DNA of 64,000 nt, from NCBI RefSeq assembly GCF_030867145.1, contig NC_134433.1, positions 12,475,216-12,539,215 of the forward strand. Reading direction: 5' to 3'. Of this stretch, positions 28,901 through 41,600 are shown piece after piece; positions within the stretch are counted from its first letter, which is position 1; the number at the start of each line of letters is the position of its first letter. This DNA is from Opisthocomus hoazin (Eukaryota > Chordata > Aves > Opisthocomiformes > Opisthocomidae). The translations under genes and the position numbers were made by a program. The notes below the pieces were generated by a model. The model had not been told where the DNA came from, did no database searches, and worked only from the letters and a program-made list of their open reading frames with translations.

Positions 28901-31900
28901 AAGTTCTCATTTTCAGTTGTCTGTAAGTCCCTCATCTGGAGCTGGCTAGGAAGGAGTATTTTGAATATTCTATGTCTCAGTTTTTTTCTGGTTTTAGTAT
29001 TACTTATGAAAGTAAGTCCGCGCATGTTTATGGGAATTGAGCAAAGGTCTGAGTATCTAGAATTTAGTGGATGCTGTTATGTGATACCATATGTGCTTCT
29101 CCAAATATTGACTGTGTTGCCTTAGCACTTGCTATTGCTGAGTTTAGAATTACTTCGTACTCTGCTGAGATATTACCTTTCTGGCTTTTTTTAAAAGCTA
29201 CACAGAAGTTTGCAAGTCTTTTTTATTATTTATGGTTTGTGTAGCAGAAAAAAATCCCTTACAGGTGATGACTCTTGTGTACCTGCTAGTTAGTCCCATA
29301 CAACTTGTGAACTCACTGACAACTTCAGCCATCCTTGCTGCGTGGCAAAGGTCCCAAAGGTACTGCGCTCCTGTGGTCTTCGTGAAAATTGGCAGCTGGG
29401 TAAAGGGAGAGACACAGATGAGGATTTGTGATTTTAATCTTTCTCTGTGTTGAGGAGGAGCCGTTGACTGACGGCTCTTCACAGCTGGCTTTTGGTCTCA
29501 CAGTGTTGCCCACCTGCCAAATCGAGCAGGCGAAGTGTCTGAGGAGGTGATAGGGGAAATAAAGAGACAGAGGGCACAAAGTCACATATGAACGAAACTC
29601 CATTAATTCTGCTGCTCATGGCACCACTTGTTCCCCGTTGCTGAAATTAATCGGTGAAAAAATATTTGGACTGGTAACGGTCTGTCATGTAGAAAAGCAC
29701 TTGGTTTTTTTCCTTGTTGACACATATGTTAAAATTTTAATAGCATAAGAAAGAGGGATCATGACACATTGTATTTTATTTTAAACATCAAATGAATTCA
29801 AAAGCCTTCTTGTTCAGGGGATCTGTTTGAATTTACATGGTGCTAATTCTGTTTGCTTTCAGAAGATCTTAGTCCCTGCTGCCAAGCTCCCTGCTAGTTG
29901 GTTTCCGTTTTTTAATTTTATTAAGAGCTGATTACACAATCTCTTTGTCTTTTTAAAGAGTGATATAGAGCACATATTAGTCAAAGTTGCAAAACTTGGG
30001 AAGCTGCCAAAATGCAAAAGGATTTTTCCTTCCTATTTCTGCTTTTTAAGATTAAGAGGTATTTAATTTCATAAACAAGGGTACGAGTCCTGTCATTTAT
30101 AGTGAATCTGTCTAGTAAACAGTATTATCTGTTGGTTGAGGGAAGATAGGTATGCAGTTTAGTTCAGCGCTAATTAAAGGACAAAACTAAATTAAGTGCA
30201 AAGCTTTCTTTCAAAGACAGTGTGACTAGAAAGCATGTTTTCAGTAGTGGAGATGTTTTTTCTTAGGGAAGATTGGTATTGCTGTTTTCTCACATATTAA
30301 TCTGGAGAAATTAAACATTAACGTTTGAAGTACGTGCTGTTCAAATCAGTAGTATTCTTACTTCTAAAAATACAGAACTAATGATACAGATGAAACTTGA
30401 AATAAGTGCCACATCCTTTTGGATATTTGTTTTTTGCTATGAATACAGTTTTTTCATGTGATTGTCAGTAAGAATGTCTGCTTGTGACTGCTACATTTCT
30501 GTTGACATTTACATGCTGGAAGAAGAGTATGTGTCTCAAAAACAGTAAAACGTTTTTGATACGTAAATTGGTAGGAAGGTTCAACTCCAATTTTTGTTGA
30601 TTTGGGGGGTTTGTTTTCTGTGTTTTGCTTTTTTTTTTTAATGGGAAAACCTGAAAGAATTAGTGTTGGGGAGTGAGTAGATATGTTACAAGCATACTTC
30701 TCTTAGGAATTTGTTTCAGTACTGGCTTTAGCTGTCTTTGCTAGATGTTTTGCTTGCTGATATGCTATCTTATTGCACTAGCAGCCTGACCCTTGCTGTA
30801 GTGGAGGGGTATGTCTTCTCTACTATTTTTTTGGCAGTGGTTGGAGAAAGGCACTGCAACTAAAGAGTTTTCACAGACCTCCTATGACTCTGAACCTTTC
30901 TTGAACAGAGATTGCTTGTTTTGTGAAATGGCATGATATTTTATGCAGCTTTTGAGGTACATACGTCATTGAAATGGTGTTCTTGAATTTATCACAATTT
31001 TAATTAAAAAAATTATATATGTGTATGTTGATGTACTGCAGTGATTTACCAATGGAAAACGCTGATTCATTGTGCACTTGTGAATGAACTTCTAGTTTTT
31101 CTTGCTTACAGAAAAATTCTATTGAAGTGAGAGACCGATGTGTGCAGTGGGACTATTATATAATTGTTCATTGTAATGGTAGAAAAATAATACAAACTTT
31201 GTCAATGTAATTAATTTTATTTCTGCAATGCTTCCTTCTTATAGCCATCTGTTGGTGAAAGTCTTCAGAAAGAAGCATTGAAAAAACAGGCAATGAAACA
31301 GGTAATATGCAGTGGGGACTCTTTTCATGCCTATGGCAAATTAGGAAATTGCTGCATCTATTCCATTTTGTTAAATAATTGCAGAAACATGATTGTGCAA
31401 CCTCAGAGTTAGAATTACACTTTAAAAAAATTCCACATAATGTTATTATTTTGTGCATTGCTCTTTGCAGCACAAGACTTTCTTTAAAACGTGACTTGAA
31501 ATTCCCAGAGCCTTTAGCAAAGATTTTGTTTCACCTTTCTGAGCAAGAAATTCTTCTGGCTATGATCAGAGTAGCTGAAAAACTGCCCAGTGAGAGCTGC
31601 ATGAGTGAGGTTTAACACAGAGCTGCTCATAATTTAAAACACAGTAAAATTTCTGTTTAGTCAGTGCAAGCACTTAAATACACAAGATGTTGAAGTTTGT
31701 TTTGTGGCATAGAATGCTTTGATATTTTTAGAATTTCTCAAACAGTTTGTTTTGTTTGTAGAATGTAACGTTACGAAGTAGTGGGTTTTTGAATATTTAA
31801 ATATCTACCAACAGTGAGCCTTTTACTATAATTGAGGAATAAATTATACGGAGGAAACACAAATTTTCCATTTGAAAAAGTTCCAGGCCAATAAAAGACA

Positions 31901-34900
31901 TAGCTAGAAGAAAAAGATGTTTATGCGTCATACATTTAACACATTGCTGTTTTTTGATGGAGGTAATATGTGCTTGAAGGAAGCTTGTATGGTTGCCGCT
32001 CAGCATTCCTCTTCTGTTGTCAGGAGATCTGATCTAAGGGCTCCCCTAGTAGTTGTTTTTTGCTAATAGGGCTTTTAAAAACTGACCAGTTTCACAGTTC
32101 TTACTTCCAACACGTGACTGTACAAACAGAAGATAGAACTGTGAAATATGGAATCATGTCCTGAGTTCTGTTGGTACCTATTTATTATTTGAGGCTTTGG
32201 AAGGGGGATAAACCATAGATGAAAACAGACAGTGAAATTTATTAATATGTTGTGTTTATTTAAAAAATGAATTATGTCATTTGATGGAACAGTTTGCTCA
32301 TTAAGAAGTTTACAGTCTTGTTCTGGCTGTTGTACTTTGCTTCCTGTATTTCCTTGAACTGCAAATACTGGTGATGATTTGGTTGTTTGTCTTCTCAATC
32401 CTGGCATATACAGTGCAAGAACTTAGTAGACTTTAATTTACACTCAATGTTCTAATCGATAGGCTTGTACTATAGATCTGTTCAAATTACAATATAGGAA
32501 TAAAATGTTTGAAACTGGTAAAAATTTCATGCTTAACATTTTGGTATCTTTTCTTCTCCTCCCACCTTTTTTCCTTTTAGACCAAATTGGAGATTCAGAA
32601 GGCTTTGGAGGAAGATGCTACAGTGTACGAATATGACAGTATTTATGATGAAATGCAACAGAAGAAGAAAGAAGTCAATGCCAGAGTGTTATCCGGAAAA
32701 GATGACAAGAAGGTCGATACCTGAAAATGTGTGCTGTCTGTCTTATCTCTGTATGCTTGGAATAACGCTGATTGCTTAACTGTTAAGCTTTCCCAAATGC
32801 ATTTTCTCATGGGGCATACAAGTGTTGTGCTCAAATCCTGTTATAGAAGGTAGTAATTTACAAGAATTTTGGCAAAACTGTTAGTTCATCAGGTACTTCA
32901 GAGTCCTGATCCGGTGGAATTCTGGAGGGCGGCAGACTACTACTTTCCCACCCAATTTCTGATGTACCTATAGCATATCTTTCCATGTATTTCTGAAGAG
33001 AATGCTACAAGGGGATAGTAGGATTAGAGGCAGTGGGCCCTGCAACAGTACTACTTCTGATAATAAGGACTCTATCGTTACTAAACCAATGAACGTATGT
33101 CATTCGTCCTCACTCGCTAGTGTGCTTACTGGAGGACTGTCCGAAGACTAAAGTAATTAACTTTCATTGTTGAAATGTGAGCCAATTTCCACAGCCCAAT
33201 GCCTGGTTTCAAAGCATTGCTGAGTTATCCTGACAACTGATATTTTCATTGTGACTTTTTCTGTTTCATTTGAAAACTCTTGTCAGCTTATGTGGGTATA
33301 AAAGGAAGCTTCCCACTCCCATGCAGGAATAGAAAGGCAAGACTATTACAAGGCAGGAGACAGAGGGGTGAGCAGTGAAATAACATTTAATTTCACTCAG
33401 AGCAAAAATCATCTTAGTCAGAGATGGGCTGAATGTTTTGATGGAATACAGCAACCTCTTTTGTTATTGGGAAGCATGCCATGTTAGTGATCTAAAAGGA
33501 ATGACAGTTTATTTCAGATAGCTATCAAACTGTGAGAATATGTTAGACTAGCTTCTGTCATTTTTTTTCCACTATCAACTTTCTTCAGTATCTCCATCAA
33601 TGCCACTTTGTGTTTTCTCAGCCACCTCAATTGCCTCTCAGCATGATACCTTTTTTCCTTCCTATTTTAGCCCAGGTACATCCAAAATATTATCAAAGCA
33701 GCTGAGATTAGAAAGAAGGAGCAAGAAAAAAGAATGGAAAGAAAAATTCAGAAAGAGCGTGAAATGGAAGGAGGAGAGTTTGCTCACAAAGAGGCTTTTG
33801 TGACTTCAGCCTATAAGAAGAAGCTGCAAGAAAGGGCTGAGGAAGAGGAAAGAGAAAGAAGACAGGCAGCTCTCGAGGGTAAGATTCACATTGAAAAAAG
33901 TCCCCTTAAAAAGAAGTGTGGCCTTGTACATGATTTTCAGCATTGTCATCTGGTCCCTCTGTGAGGCTTGAGATAATTATTTAGGACCAGATAGCAGATA
34001 CTGAATCAGATCCCACTTTATCTCTTGTTTTCCTTTGTACATGTTACTAAAGGAACAGAGGAAGCTCCTCTGGTGGCGTGGCATTACTATTTGGGGCGCT
34101 ACTTTTAATTTCTGAGGAAGGATCGGTTGTTGCAGGAAGACTCGTAAGCCTGGGGTACAATCATGCTTACACTTCTTACTTCAGACTTTCTGTGCAGTGT
34201 CCCAGGAGTAGCTGTGAAAAATAGAATGTAGGGGCATAAGATAAATCAGGCTGGAGTGGACCTCTGAAGGTCGTCTGTTCTGGCCACCTGCTCAAAGCAT
34301 GGCCTGTTATGAGGTCAGATCAGGTTACTAGGAGCTTTTTCCACTCTGAGTTTGAAAACCTCTAGGACAGAGATTGCAGTCTTGGTGGTGTCTTTACCAA
34401 GTGTGGGTTGTGTCTGATGAGTATTTGTGGCACAGTAAATCCAACCTTACTTTCTTTCTCTTAGCGTACTTGGATGTGACCAAACAGAAGGATCTCAGTG
34501 GATTTTACAGACATCTTTTAAACCAGACGGTAGGGGAAGAAGAGATGCCTCAATGCAGCTTCCGTGAAGCCAGGTAGGATGTGATTCCAGAAGGCTTTTA
34601 GATATATAAACCAGCTTCTGACTGTGATTCCAGATTCACTGGAACACTGAGAATTAGAGAGAGAGTACTAAAACACTGGTAGGGTAAGCTGATTACTTTA
34701 TACAGCTGATTAACTGAATTATTTGGAAAATGTCTAATGATGATCAGTGGTATAGACTGTAAGACAAACAAGCAGGAGAGGGGTGCTGTTTTAAAAGTAT
34801 CAAGAGGGCAGTCATACTTGTAATACTGCTTGGTATTATTCTAACCTATATTTACTTTGATTTACATAATATTTGGCAGTCTGCATTGTTACATCTTTTG

Positions 34901-37900
34901 AATCATGAGGGAGACAAAAGGTAATATAATGAGCATAGCGGTAAGTCATAGGAAATGATGTTGTGATATGAATTTCTAGAAAAGAATGTGAGTCTCTAAC
35001 TTGGTACTTATTCCACTTTTACAGGTTCATAAATAAATTAATTGAGTGTTGATGCAGTGGTAAAAGGAAATTAATCAAATATATAGGAAATCCAGTGGGA
35101 CTATTTTAAAGTCTAAATATATGTACATTCCAAAGTAAAGTAAGGAGATAGGCTGAATTATTTATGTAGTTGAGATGGTGAAATTCTGTCTTGTGGGTAA
35201 ATATGGTGAAGGGGATGTGTTTCTTCTGTGCAATAACTGATCATTTGAAACAATTAATTCAGGCTAAATATCACCTGAGTTAGGCTGTAAACCTGGATGT
35301 CACTAGTTAAATGTTTGCCATCAGAAAGAAAACATAGCTTTCATCAAGAGATCTTCCAGGTCTGAGACTGGATTATTAGAAAGTAAATTCTTAGCTTAAA
35401 TGAAGAATGTGATTGCAGTGAAGTTACTCAGCAATCTGAAATAAGGGAATTCTCAATTATATCCTTAGTATAAGGATATGCCATCTTACTGGGAATAAAT
35501 AAATTCATAAGTAGCGTGAAAGAAATAGGAAGTTAGAATTACTGACTGGAAGAAAAACAGAACAGGTTCCTGAATTTCAGCAGAAGATGGGAAATTTGAG
35601 GCCACAGTTTTGTAATTTGAGACTTAAAATATTATACCTGTGTGTTTGGGATAACATCCTGTCTCAGGCTTTCACCAAGGAGAAATACCTGCTTGGTTTC
35701 AGTGCTGCACAAAGATTGCTACTGAGGTGGTTAAATGAATTTTGCATTTTGTGGTTTCCTCTTTTTACTGATGAAATCTAAGTTACTCAGTGCATCTCTT
35801 TATAAAAACAGTAGCAGTAGTGGTCAGCTCACTTGGTTGTCCATTTGCTTTAATAGTTCTTCTTTCAGAGCGTCTTCAGGAAGATGTAGGTTTGTACTGT
35901 GTAGACATAATTTGAAATGATGGTTTCTTAATCTTGCAAATTAAGGAAATGTTCCTTTTGTGAGTTGTATGTAAAATTAATTCAAGGGAAAACAAGTAGT
36001 ACTGTAGATGGTGCTCCCAGCAAAGCTTTCAAATAAGCTCAGGTGTATATTTTAATTTTATTCTTTCTTATGGTGGTACAATAAGATACGGAGAGAAAAC
36101 GGCTCGATTTTTAGATCTCAGAATTTGCATCACTTACCACTAAAGTTATCCACCTTTGACTTGTAATTTTAGTTAATTGGATGACTAAATAAGATATCAA
36201 ACTTTTCAGCATAATTTTTAGTCATTATTCATAGACTAACCATGCTTTCAAGCATGCATCAAACTTTCAATCTAACTAGATGGTGTGCTGATCCTTAAGA
36301 ATTTACCACAGAAAGTTACTGTAGCTCTGTGATTAAAAAGAAGAGACGTGGCTTTTGTGAGTAAACGTGTGTTTCCTTATCAGTCAGAAAAGAATGACAA
36401 AGCCTCACCTTTCTGTCTGTGGCCCAGATTGGTCCTCCATGGGTCAGGTTTTTGTATTTAAGAATCTATGACTTGTTAAAAGATACTCATTTCTGTCTGG
36501 CTACAAGGGCGAGATCTTCAGAAATACTGGACTGAAAAAAGCTACTCCTGCTACTAATGGAAGCTATGTTCCTGCCTCTGTCAACGAAACATACAGCCTA
36601 CTACTTCTCTTCTAATTATTTTGTGTGAATAGAGGAGTAAACATGTAGGAAAAAAAGTGCAGCTTACACAAGAATACAAATCTATGTCTTTTTCCTGAGA
36701 CGGAGGCTACAGATACTTAGCCATAGTCATTCTTTTAGATTCGCGTTCACCAGTGAACCAGATTCATGTACTGAACAGAAATCCTTTGCACTGGATTCCT
36801 GGAACCTGAGCCACCGATAAATTTGCTTGCTTAGACTTTTCAGCAGCATCTTTTGCTTAAGTCCTAAACGGAAGTCAGTTGGTTTTGTAGAAAAGTCTGA
36901 GATTTCAGGCTGTGTAATGTTGTTTTTTCTTTTTTAACATAAAAAATGTAGGATAAAGGAAGACAAATCTGACAGTTGTTATGATGAATCCAACCAAAGG
37001 AAGAAATGCCCACATGAAGGACAAAGGCTGAAGCCCTCCGCTAAGAAAGAGAGTAATCCAGACACTGATACCGACTTAGGAACTGATAGTAGTGATGATG
37101 GTAAGAGACACAAAAATAGTAAAGTAAATTTGAAAAAGAAGAAAAGGAGAGAGAGCTCTGTGAGCAGTGAAGAGGAGGCTAAACGTCACAAGAGCCAGAG
37201 GCATTCCAGGTCACCCAGTTCATCCAGTGTGGAGGAAGAGCTGCACACAAAAGCCCAAACAAATCATCTTGCAAAGAGAGGAGAGAGCAGACCAAGCAGA
37301 AGGGGAAATGATGAACTATACAGGGAAAAAGATTATGAGAGAAGTAGGACCCATGAAACGGATCACCAAAGGGAAAAGGAAGAGCGCCATAGATATGGGG
37401 ATCACTCTAATAAAGATACCTACAGAAGGAGAGAAGAGCAAGATGATAAACAAAGGGGGAAGGAAAGAAAAGAGAGGGAGGGACATGGCCGAGAATGGAG
37501 GAAAGCAAAGGAGAGAGAAGAGAAGGGCTCAGAAAAGGAACGAGAGAAAGAAAGAATAAGAAATGGTAAAGACAGATATAATGACAGAGAGAAGGAGAGA
37601 GGGGAGAAATGCAGAGAAAAGGAAGATCATATGAAGGAGAGGAGAGAAAAATATGGTAGTGATGAAAAGAAATACAGAGAGAGGAGGGAAAGTACTCCTA
37701 CATCTTTAGAAAAAGAGGGAGAGGCTAATTTGGAAAATGAGAGAAAGGGAAAAGAGAGACAAGTGGATGAGAAGGGAGGATCCAGCTCTGGAATTTCATC
37801 TGAGCAGAAACGTAAAGCTGGAGAAGAAGGGGAGAAAGAGGAGAAAGACCAAGCACAGGAACCGTCTGAGAGCATGAGCAAATTTGCCAAACGGAGCAAT

Positions 37901-37993
37901 GAAGAGACAGTCATGTCAGCAAGGGACCGCTATCTGGCAAGGCAAATGGCGCGTGTCAGTGCTAAATGTTACATAGAGAAGGAAGAGGATTAA
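19923..37993 (+). CDS. NSRP1: NSRP1 (nuclear speckle splicing regulatory protein 1), complete, 7 coding exons
   Basis: Exons: 19923-19942, 21579-21666, 31245-31301, 32581-32712, 33671-33878, 34465-34573, 36952-37993. All splice sites are GT/AG and all phases agree; the product is 551 residues (human NSRP1 558). It begins [15 protein letters not shown], like the mammalian N-terminus. The N-terminal part (about 60-200) is the conserved, coiled-coil domain with [14 protein letters not shown] and [20 protein letters not shown]; the rest is an RS/RE-rich charged tail ending in [20 protein letters not shown]. The family acts in nuclear speckles and modulates alternative splice-site choice. The gene follows EFCAB5 closely and converges with SLC6A4. 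Confidence 0.97.
20690..21126 (+). repeat. CR1 LINE 3' end, relatively intact
   Basis: About 435 bases that read through the last part of CR1: TTCAGCCTGGAGAAGGCTGA, GAGGGGACCTTATAAATGCT, AGGAAGAACTTCTTCCCT, GCACAGGCTGCCCAGGGAGG, AGGTCCCTTCCAACCCC and the terminal GTGATTCTGTAA. Same orientation as NSRP1, in intron 1 directly after the CpG island. It is less diverged than the other CR1 copies here. Confidence 0.95.
21579..21666 (+). CDS. NSRP1: NSRP1 exon 2
   Basis: Acceptor TTTTTTTTCCCTAG and donor GAG|GTCAGT. It encodes (Q)[13 protein letters not shown] and an acidic end VFADESDEE, equivalent to YGLILPKK and the DDD-type acidic patch of mammalian NSRP1. Confidence 0.95.
21667..31244 (+). other. 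NSRP1 intron 2
   Basis: A 9.6-kb AT-rich intron. Contains the old CR1 fragment (24975-25260) and short AAAC repeats near 22143-22160. The 23.0-23.35 kb stretch is less AT-rich and of unknown origin. A 74-codon frame at 27364-27588 begins with a charged helical stretch ([20 protein letters not shown]) but has no supporting context. No RNA gene seen. Confidence 0.6.
24975..25260 (+). repeat. Old CR1-type LINE fragment
   Basis: Diverged but recognisable: AAAAGAGATCACTGAGGAG, AGGATGTATGTAAAATCA, GTTTAATCTAAACAAAGGAA, then TGTGGAACTCATTGCCACAG and GCCAAAAATATAAATGG. These are the landmarks of an ancient amniote CR1 subfamily. Sense orientation in NSRP1 intron 2. Confidence 0.75.
31245..31301 (+). 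CDS. NSRP1: NSRP1 exon 3
   Basis: A 19-codon exon between CTTCTTATAG and [25 protein letters not shown], close to mammalian SESLQREAAKKQAMKQ. Confidence 0.96.
32581..32712 (+). CDS. NSRP1: NSRP1 exon 4
   Basis: 44 codons between TTTCCTTTTAG and AAG|GTCGAT. It contains [20 protein letters not shown] and [11 protein letters not shown], the most conserved signature of the family. Confidence 0.97.
33671..33878 (+). CDS. NSRP1: NSRP1 exon 5
   Basis: Acceptor CCTATTTTAG and donor GTAAGA. It encodes the coiled-coil core: [20 protein letters not shown], then [20 protein letters not shown]. Ends in phase 1. Confidence 0.97.
34220..34385 (-). repeat. Degraded CR1 LINE fragment, antisense
   Basis: Reading on the + strand: CTGGAGTGGACCTCTGAAGG, CCACCTGCTCAAAGCATGGC, AGATCAGGTTACTAGG, TTGAAAACCTCTAGGACAGAG. 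This follows the reverse complement of a CR1 3' region (GGACCTCTGGAGGTC, CCCCTGCTCAAAGCAGGG, TTGAATATCTCCAGGGATGG). It may extend towards the polypyrimidine tract of NSRP1 exon 6. Confidence 0.7.
34465..34573 (+). CDS. NSRP1: NSRP1 exon 6
   Basis: Acceptor TTTCTTTCTCTTAG and donor CAG|GTAGGA. It encodes [20 protein letters not shown] and CSFREAR, nearly identical to mammals. A degraded CR1 element lies just upstream (about 34220-34385). Confidence 0.97.
34574..36951 (+). other. NSRP1 intron 6
   Basis: About 2.4 kb of AT-rich sequence without recognisable exon, repeat or RNA gene. Confidence 0.6.
36952..37993 (+). CDS. NSRP1: NSRP1 exon 7: RS/RE-rich tail and stop
   Basis: Acceptor ending AAAAAATGTAG, unusually poor in pyrimidines just before the AG (a TTTTTTCTTTTTT tract lies about 20 bases further up). 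Open for 347 codons to TAA 37991-37993. It encodes [33 protein letters not shown], long Arg/Lys/Glu/Asp runs, and the conserved end [15 protein letters not shown]. It diverges from mammals in the middle but keeps composition; such tails act as speckle-targeting, RNA/splicing-factor-binding regions. Confidence 0.96.
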
Positions 37994-38593
37994 TGTCCCT
38001 GTGGTAGACAAAACCACTCGGTCTCTCAACCAAGAGGAAAAGCTGCTGCTGCATGGACTCTTGTGCAGAAGTAAAAATGTATCCTAGCTATTTATTCCTG
38101 GCTTTTATTGAAGAAATTGTGTGTGCCACCATAGAACAACTTTTGAAATGGATTAATGGATCACTTGGTACACACTCTTGGACTGTTTATACAGTTGCAA
38201 TATTACATTTGGCTGACTCCGTCCACCCTGACCTTCAGTACTCTATCCTTCGTACTTGAAGATCCTGGGACAGACCTAGGAGTGTTAAACAACGCAAGGT
38301 GAGAATACGTTCTCCTGGCAGCCCCTGCTCCTTTCACCAGCTGAAACAGCACGCTCTGCTGAAACAAAGGTGTTCTCAGGCCTTAGCAGGAGTCAGTGTT
38401 GCCCACTGTTGCTCTCAGAAATGAGAAGCAGACCTGTAGGAGTGGGAAGAAAGCAAGACAAACAGCCTGAATAATAATTTAGGAGATTTCTGTACGTAGC
38501 ATGGTGTTTTGTATGCTAAATGCATATTGATATAAGAATTTTGTATTTATATGTGGGCTTTGATTTTGGGGACCTGATGTACAGAAACATTTA

Positions 38594-38599
38594 AATAAA
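38594..38599 (+). promoter_or_regulatory. NSRP1: NSRP1 poly(A) signal
   Basis: AATAAA about 600 bases after the stop codon. A second AATAAA at about 38797-38802 offers a slightly longer 3' UTR. Confidence 0.75.
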
Positions 38600-38619
38600 G
38601 TATAAGATACATACTGGAT

Positions 38620-41600
38620 CTAATGCTTGGGTCTTTTTTTAGTGCTTGTATTATTTTACTGCATCTCTTTTGTGTGAAATAAGGTAGATGAGTCTTTAGT
38701 TCTGTAATACTGAGGTATTACAGTCATATCTGCTTGTTCTACTAAAGGTAATATTTTAGGTCTGTCAATCTCTCTGTTCTAAGGTTCATAATTCAGAATA
38801 AAGTTATCTCCAAATTAGAACTTGGTAAGTAGGATGTGTGACAGTAGTTGTATTTTTTAGAATACATTTTAACACTTTTCACAGTGGTTTCTTTCGCTTT
38901 GTTTTGTAGTAAATTTATCACTTTTATGCTACAGTAAAGGTGAACTAATATAAAAAAAATATTTTGAGATAGGTGCTTCTCTAATATTTTGTTCAGCAGA
39001 CTTAGTAAGGAGACAAAATGTGAGTACAATTAAACGTCAAGCCCACCAGTTTACAAAGACTTCAGATGGAAAGAGTTTTATATGTAAGCTAATTGAGTAG
39101 CTGAGCACTTACTCCAAGTGCGGATCAGTTTGTTTCAGCTGTTCTGTCTAAACAAATGCAATGTGCATTGGCTCTTCTGTTGGAATAGAATGGAAGAATG
39201 TTTAGCAGTGGTTCAAATGCTAAAGGAGATCCTCTGCTTTTTGTCAGAGGCCTTGTTGATATAGTAAACTGGACTAGATATTCTGCTTTTTCTTGGAATT
39301 GAGTTTTGTCTTTGTTCTTCCCATAAGAGAGAGGCAGAAGAGACATCTACAGATAGATTATGAATATTAAATTTATTACAATAACAGTTTACAGTACAAG
39401 GCACATACTGATGACTTACAATCAGCTTGCAATGCTTGTAACTAAACAGCTGCATAAATTAATACAGGTGCGTCATGTACAAGTTGGAGGGACTACTTAG
39501 TTCTGTACAGCTAAAACTCCAGTATAATTCTCTGCTTAAAAGACAAACATGGTCCTAACTTACCAGTTTCATAACTTCCTTTTCACTGTTGAGAGTGGAG
39601 GGTAGGATGTACTCGTGTGATAGATAAGCGGAAGGTGTTTGCCTCAAAACAGTTTTACTTGCAGTGCAGCCGATTCGGTATCAATATAACTAATTTTTAT
39701 ACAAAACCAATATTTAATGTATGGCTATGTGTTGAGCTACCTAATAAATACTGGTTACTCTAAATGCTTTCAGATGGATATGTAAAAGGAAGAAAAAACA
39801 ATCAATGATAAAAATAACAATTTCTCAATATTTCAACCACTCAGCTAAATAGAGATACTAAAAAATGAACTTACCATAAGAAGACGTAGAAGACTTCAAA
39901 CCAATACGCCATGTAATGAAAAAATAATGACTAAACTGCCTTGCAAGTTCAGCTTTTATAGAATGAAAACGTGGATGTATTCTATCTTTGTATTATTCAG
40001 GAAAATAAAAGCCTTTTTAATCCACTTCTGGAGGGTTTCCTTGCCCCTTGTTCCCACAAAGACCTCAGACTGGATTATTCCAGTGAGAAGAGTGCAGAGA
40101 TTTAGCATCACAAATGATCTTCTGGACTGTCTATTTCTAAAGATATTTTTCCGGTGACTTTGCATGTCTACGTTGCTTTTTGTATCTTCAGATGATTTTA
40201 AAAGCTTTCACCCTCTCTCAGTACATCTGTACTCAGAGTGCGTAATTCTAATTTTTCAGCTGAGAAATTCAAGCTGAGAGACCTTGCCCTAATTTACACT
40301 GTGACTGGTGCAGGGATTGTGTTAATATCAGGGCTTCTTGGCTGACTTTTAATCCACTAGAAAACAGTGGCATTTCTTGGGAATTTGCTGAGCATTCTGT
40401 GCTAAAACCACCCAGAGAGACAATGTCTGTTATGTATTAGTGCCTTAAAAAATACAGAGTAAAGATGTATCTTTTGCTGTTTCAAATGCTGTTTTAAAAG
40501 AATAACGTCAGGAGCGTTGCACACTAAAGAGCAGTGACTTCTGCAATGACTACTCTGCAAATTGTTCCATTAGAACTGATGTTCCCAGTTTCAGTTTGTC
40601 TGCAGGGGCTGAAAGAGAAACTTTGGCTTTGGTACAGACAATGCTCATATTTAATCAACCGTTTCTGTCCCCACATTCACCCTGCCTAATCAAAGGGAGC
40701 AGAATGTTTGTTTAAAGAGGCTTTTTCAAGTGGGCATACTTAAATAACCAAAAATTTGAACTGTAAGTCTTGGGTTGGTTTTGGGGGAGTGGTTTGTCTT
40801 GGGTTTAGTTTGTTTGATGAGCCTAGCATGAAACAGTATCAAGTCTGGCAAAAAAAATCCATTTGTAAGATTTATCTATTTAAATACTTATCCATTTAGG
40901 AGGAAATTTGTCTAGCGTTACCTGAATACCAGTCTGAAGAATGAAGAAGCTGGGTAGGGTTTTCACCTTTATTTCCCACACTTTGATATTGGATACCTCA
41001 TATGAGTACCTCATTCATCTTACATTGACATTTCATGTGTATTTTTTCAATTAATGAACTTGTAACAGAAAATTTTGTTTTCTAAAAGAAAATCAGTAAT
41101 TTTCTGATTGGTAACTTAATAACTACATGGCTTTCCAATATTAAAAGAATTCCTAGATTATTCCTCTTTTCCTCATAATAAAGCCAGTTTTGGAAGCAGT
41201 TTTCAAATATATGTAAGGGCTAAGATAAAAACCTGTTTCTTAGGAGTAACTGTCCAGTAAGACAGATTTATTATGTTTTTCTGGTGGCAGTGAAAGAACA
41301 TTCTCCCTTTTTAAAAATAGCTCAGGAGTCTTGTGTTTGTAGTTCCAAAAGAACAGTCCTTGTCCTGTTATTTCCTTATTGGAAGTTGAGCTTGAGACCT
41401 AAAGTGTGCTCAAGTGAGTTGCTGAAGTGTAAGAGACCCTTCCTCCAGGAGGTGTTTGCATACCTAAGGAGAAAAACCATGCCAGAAGCAATGAAAATGT
41501 TCTCAAACGGCAAACACACCATCACTGTGTCCCTCTGATGTGGCAAGTTGGTTCTTCGTACCGATGTGAACTCTTCAACAGGTTTCTTACTGCCTGCTGC

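Noticed and set aside
31379-31615. 78-codon frame after NSRP1 exon 3
   Set aside because: Intronic by phase and homology of flanking exons; no conserved motif.
37627-37914. Antisense 95-codon frame in NSRP1 exon 7
   Set aside because: Shadow of the Lys/Glu-rich coding frame on the + strand (Ser/Leu/Phe-rich antisense).
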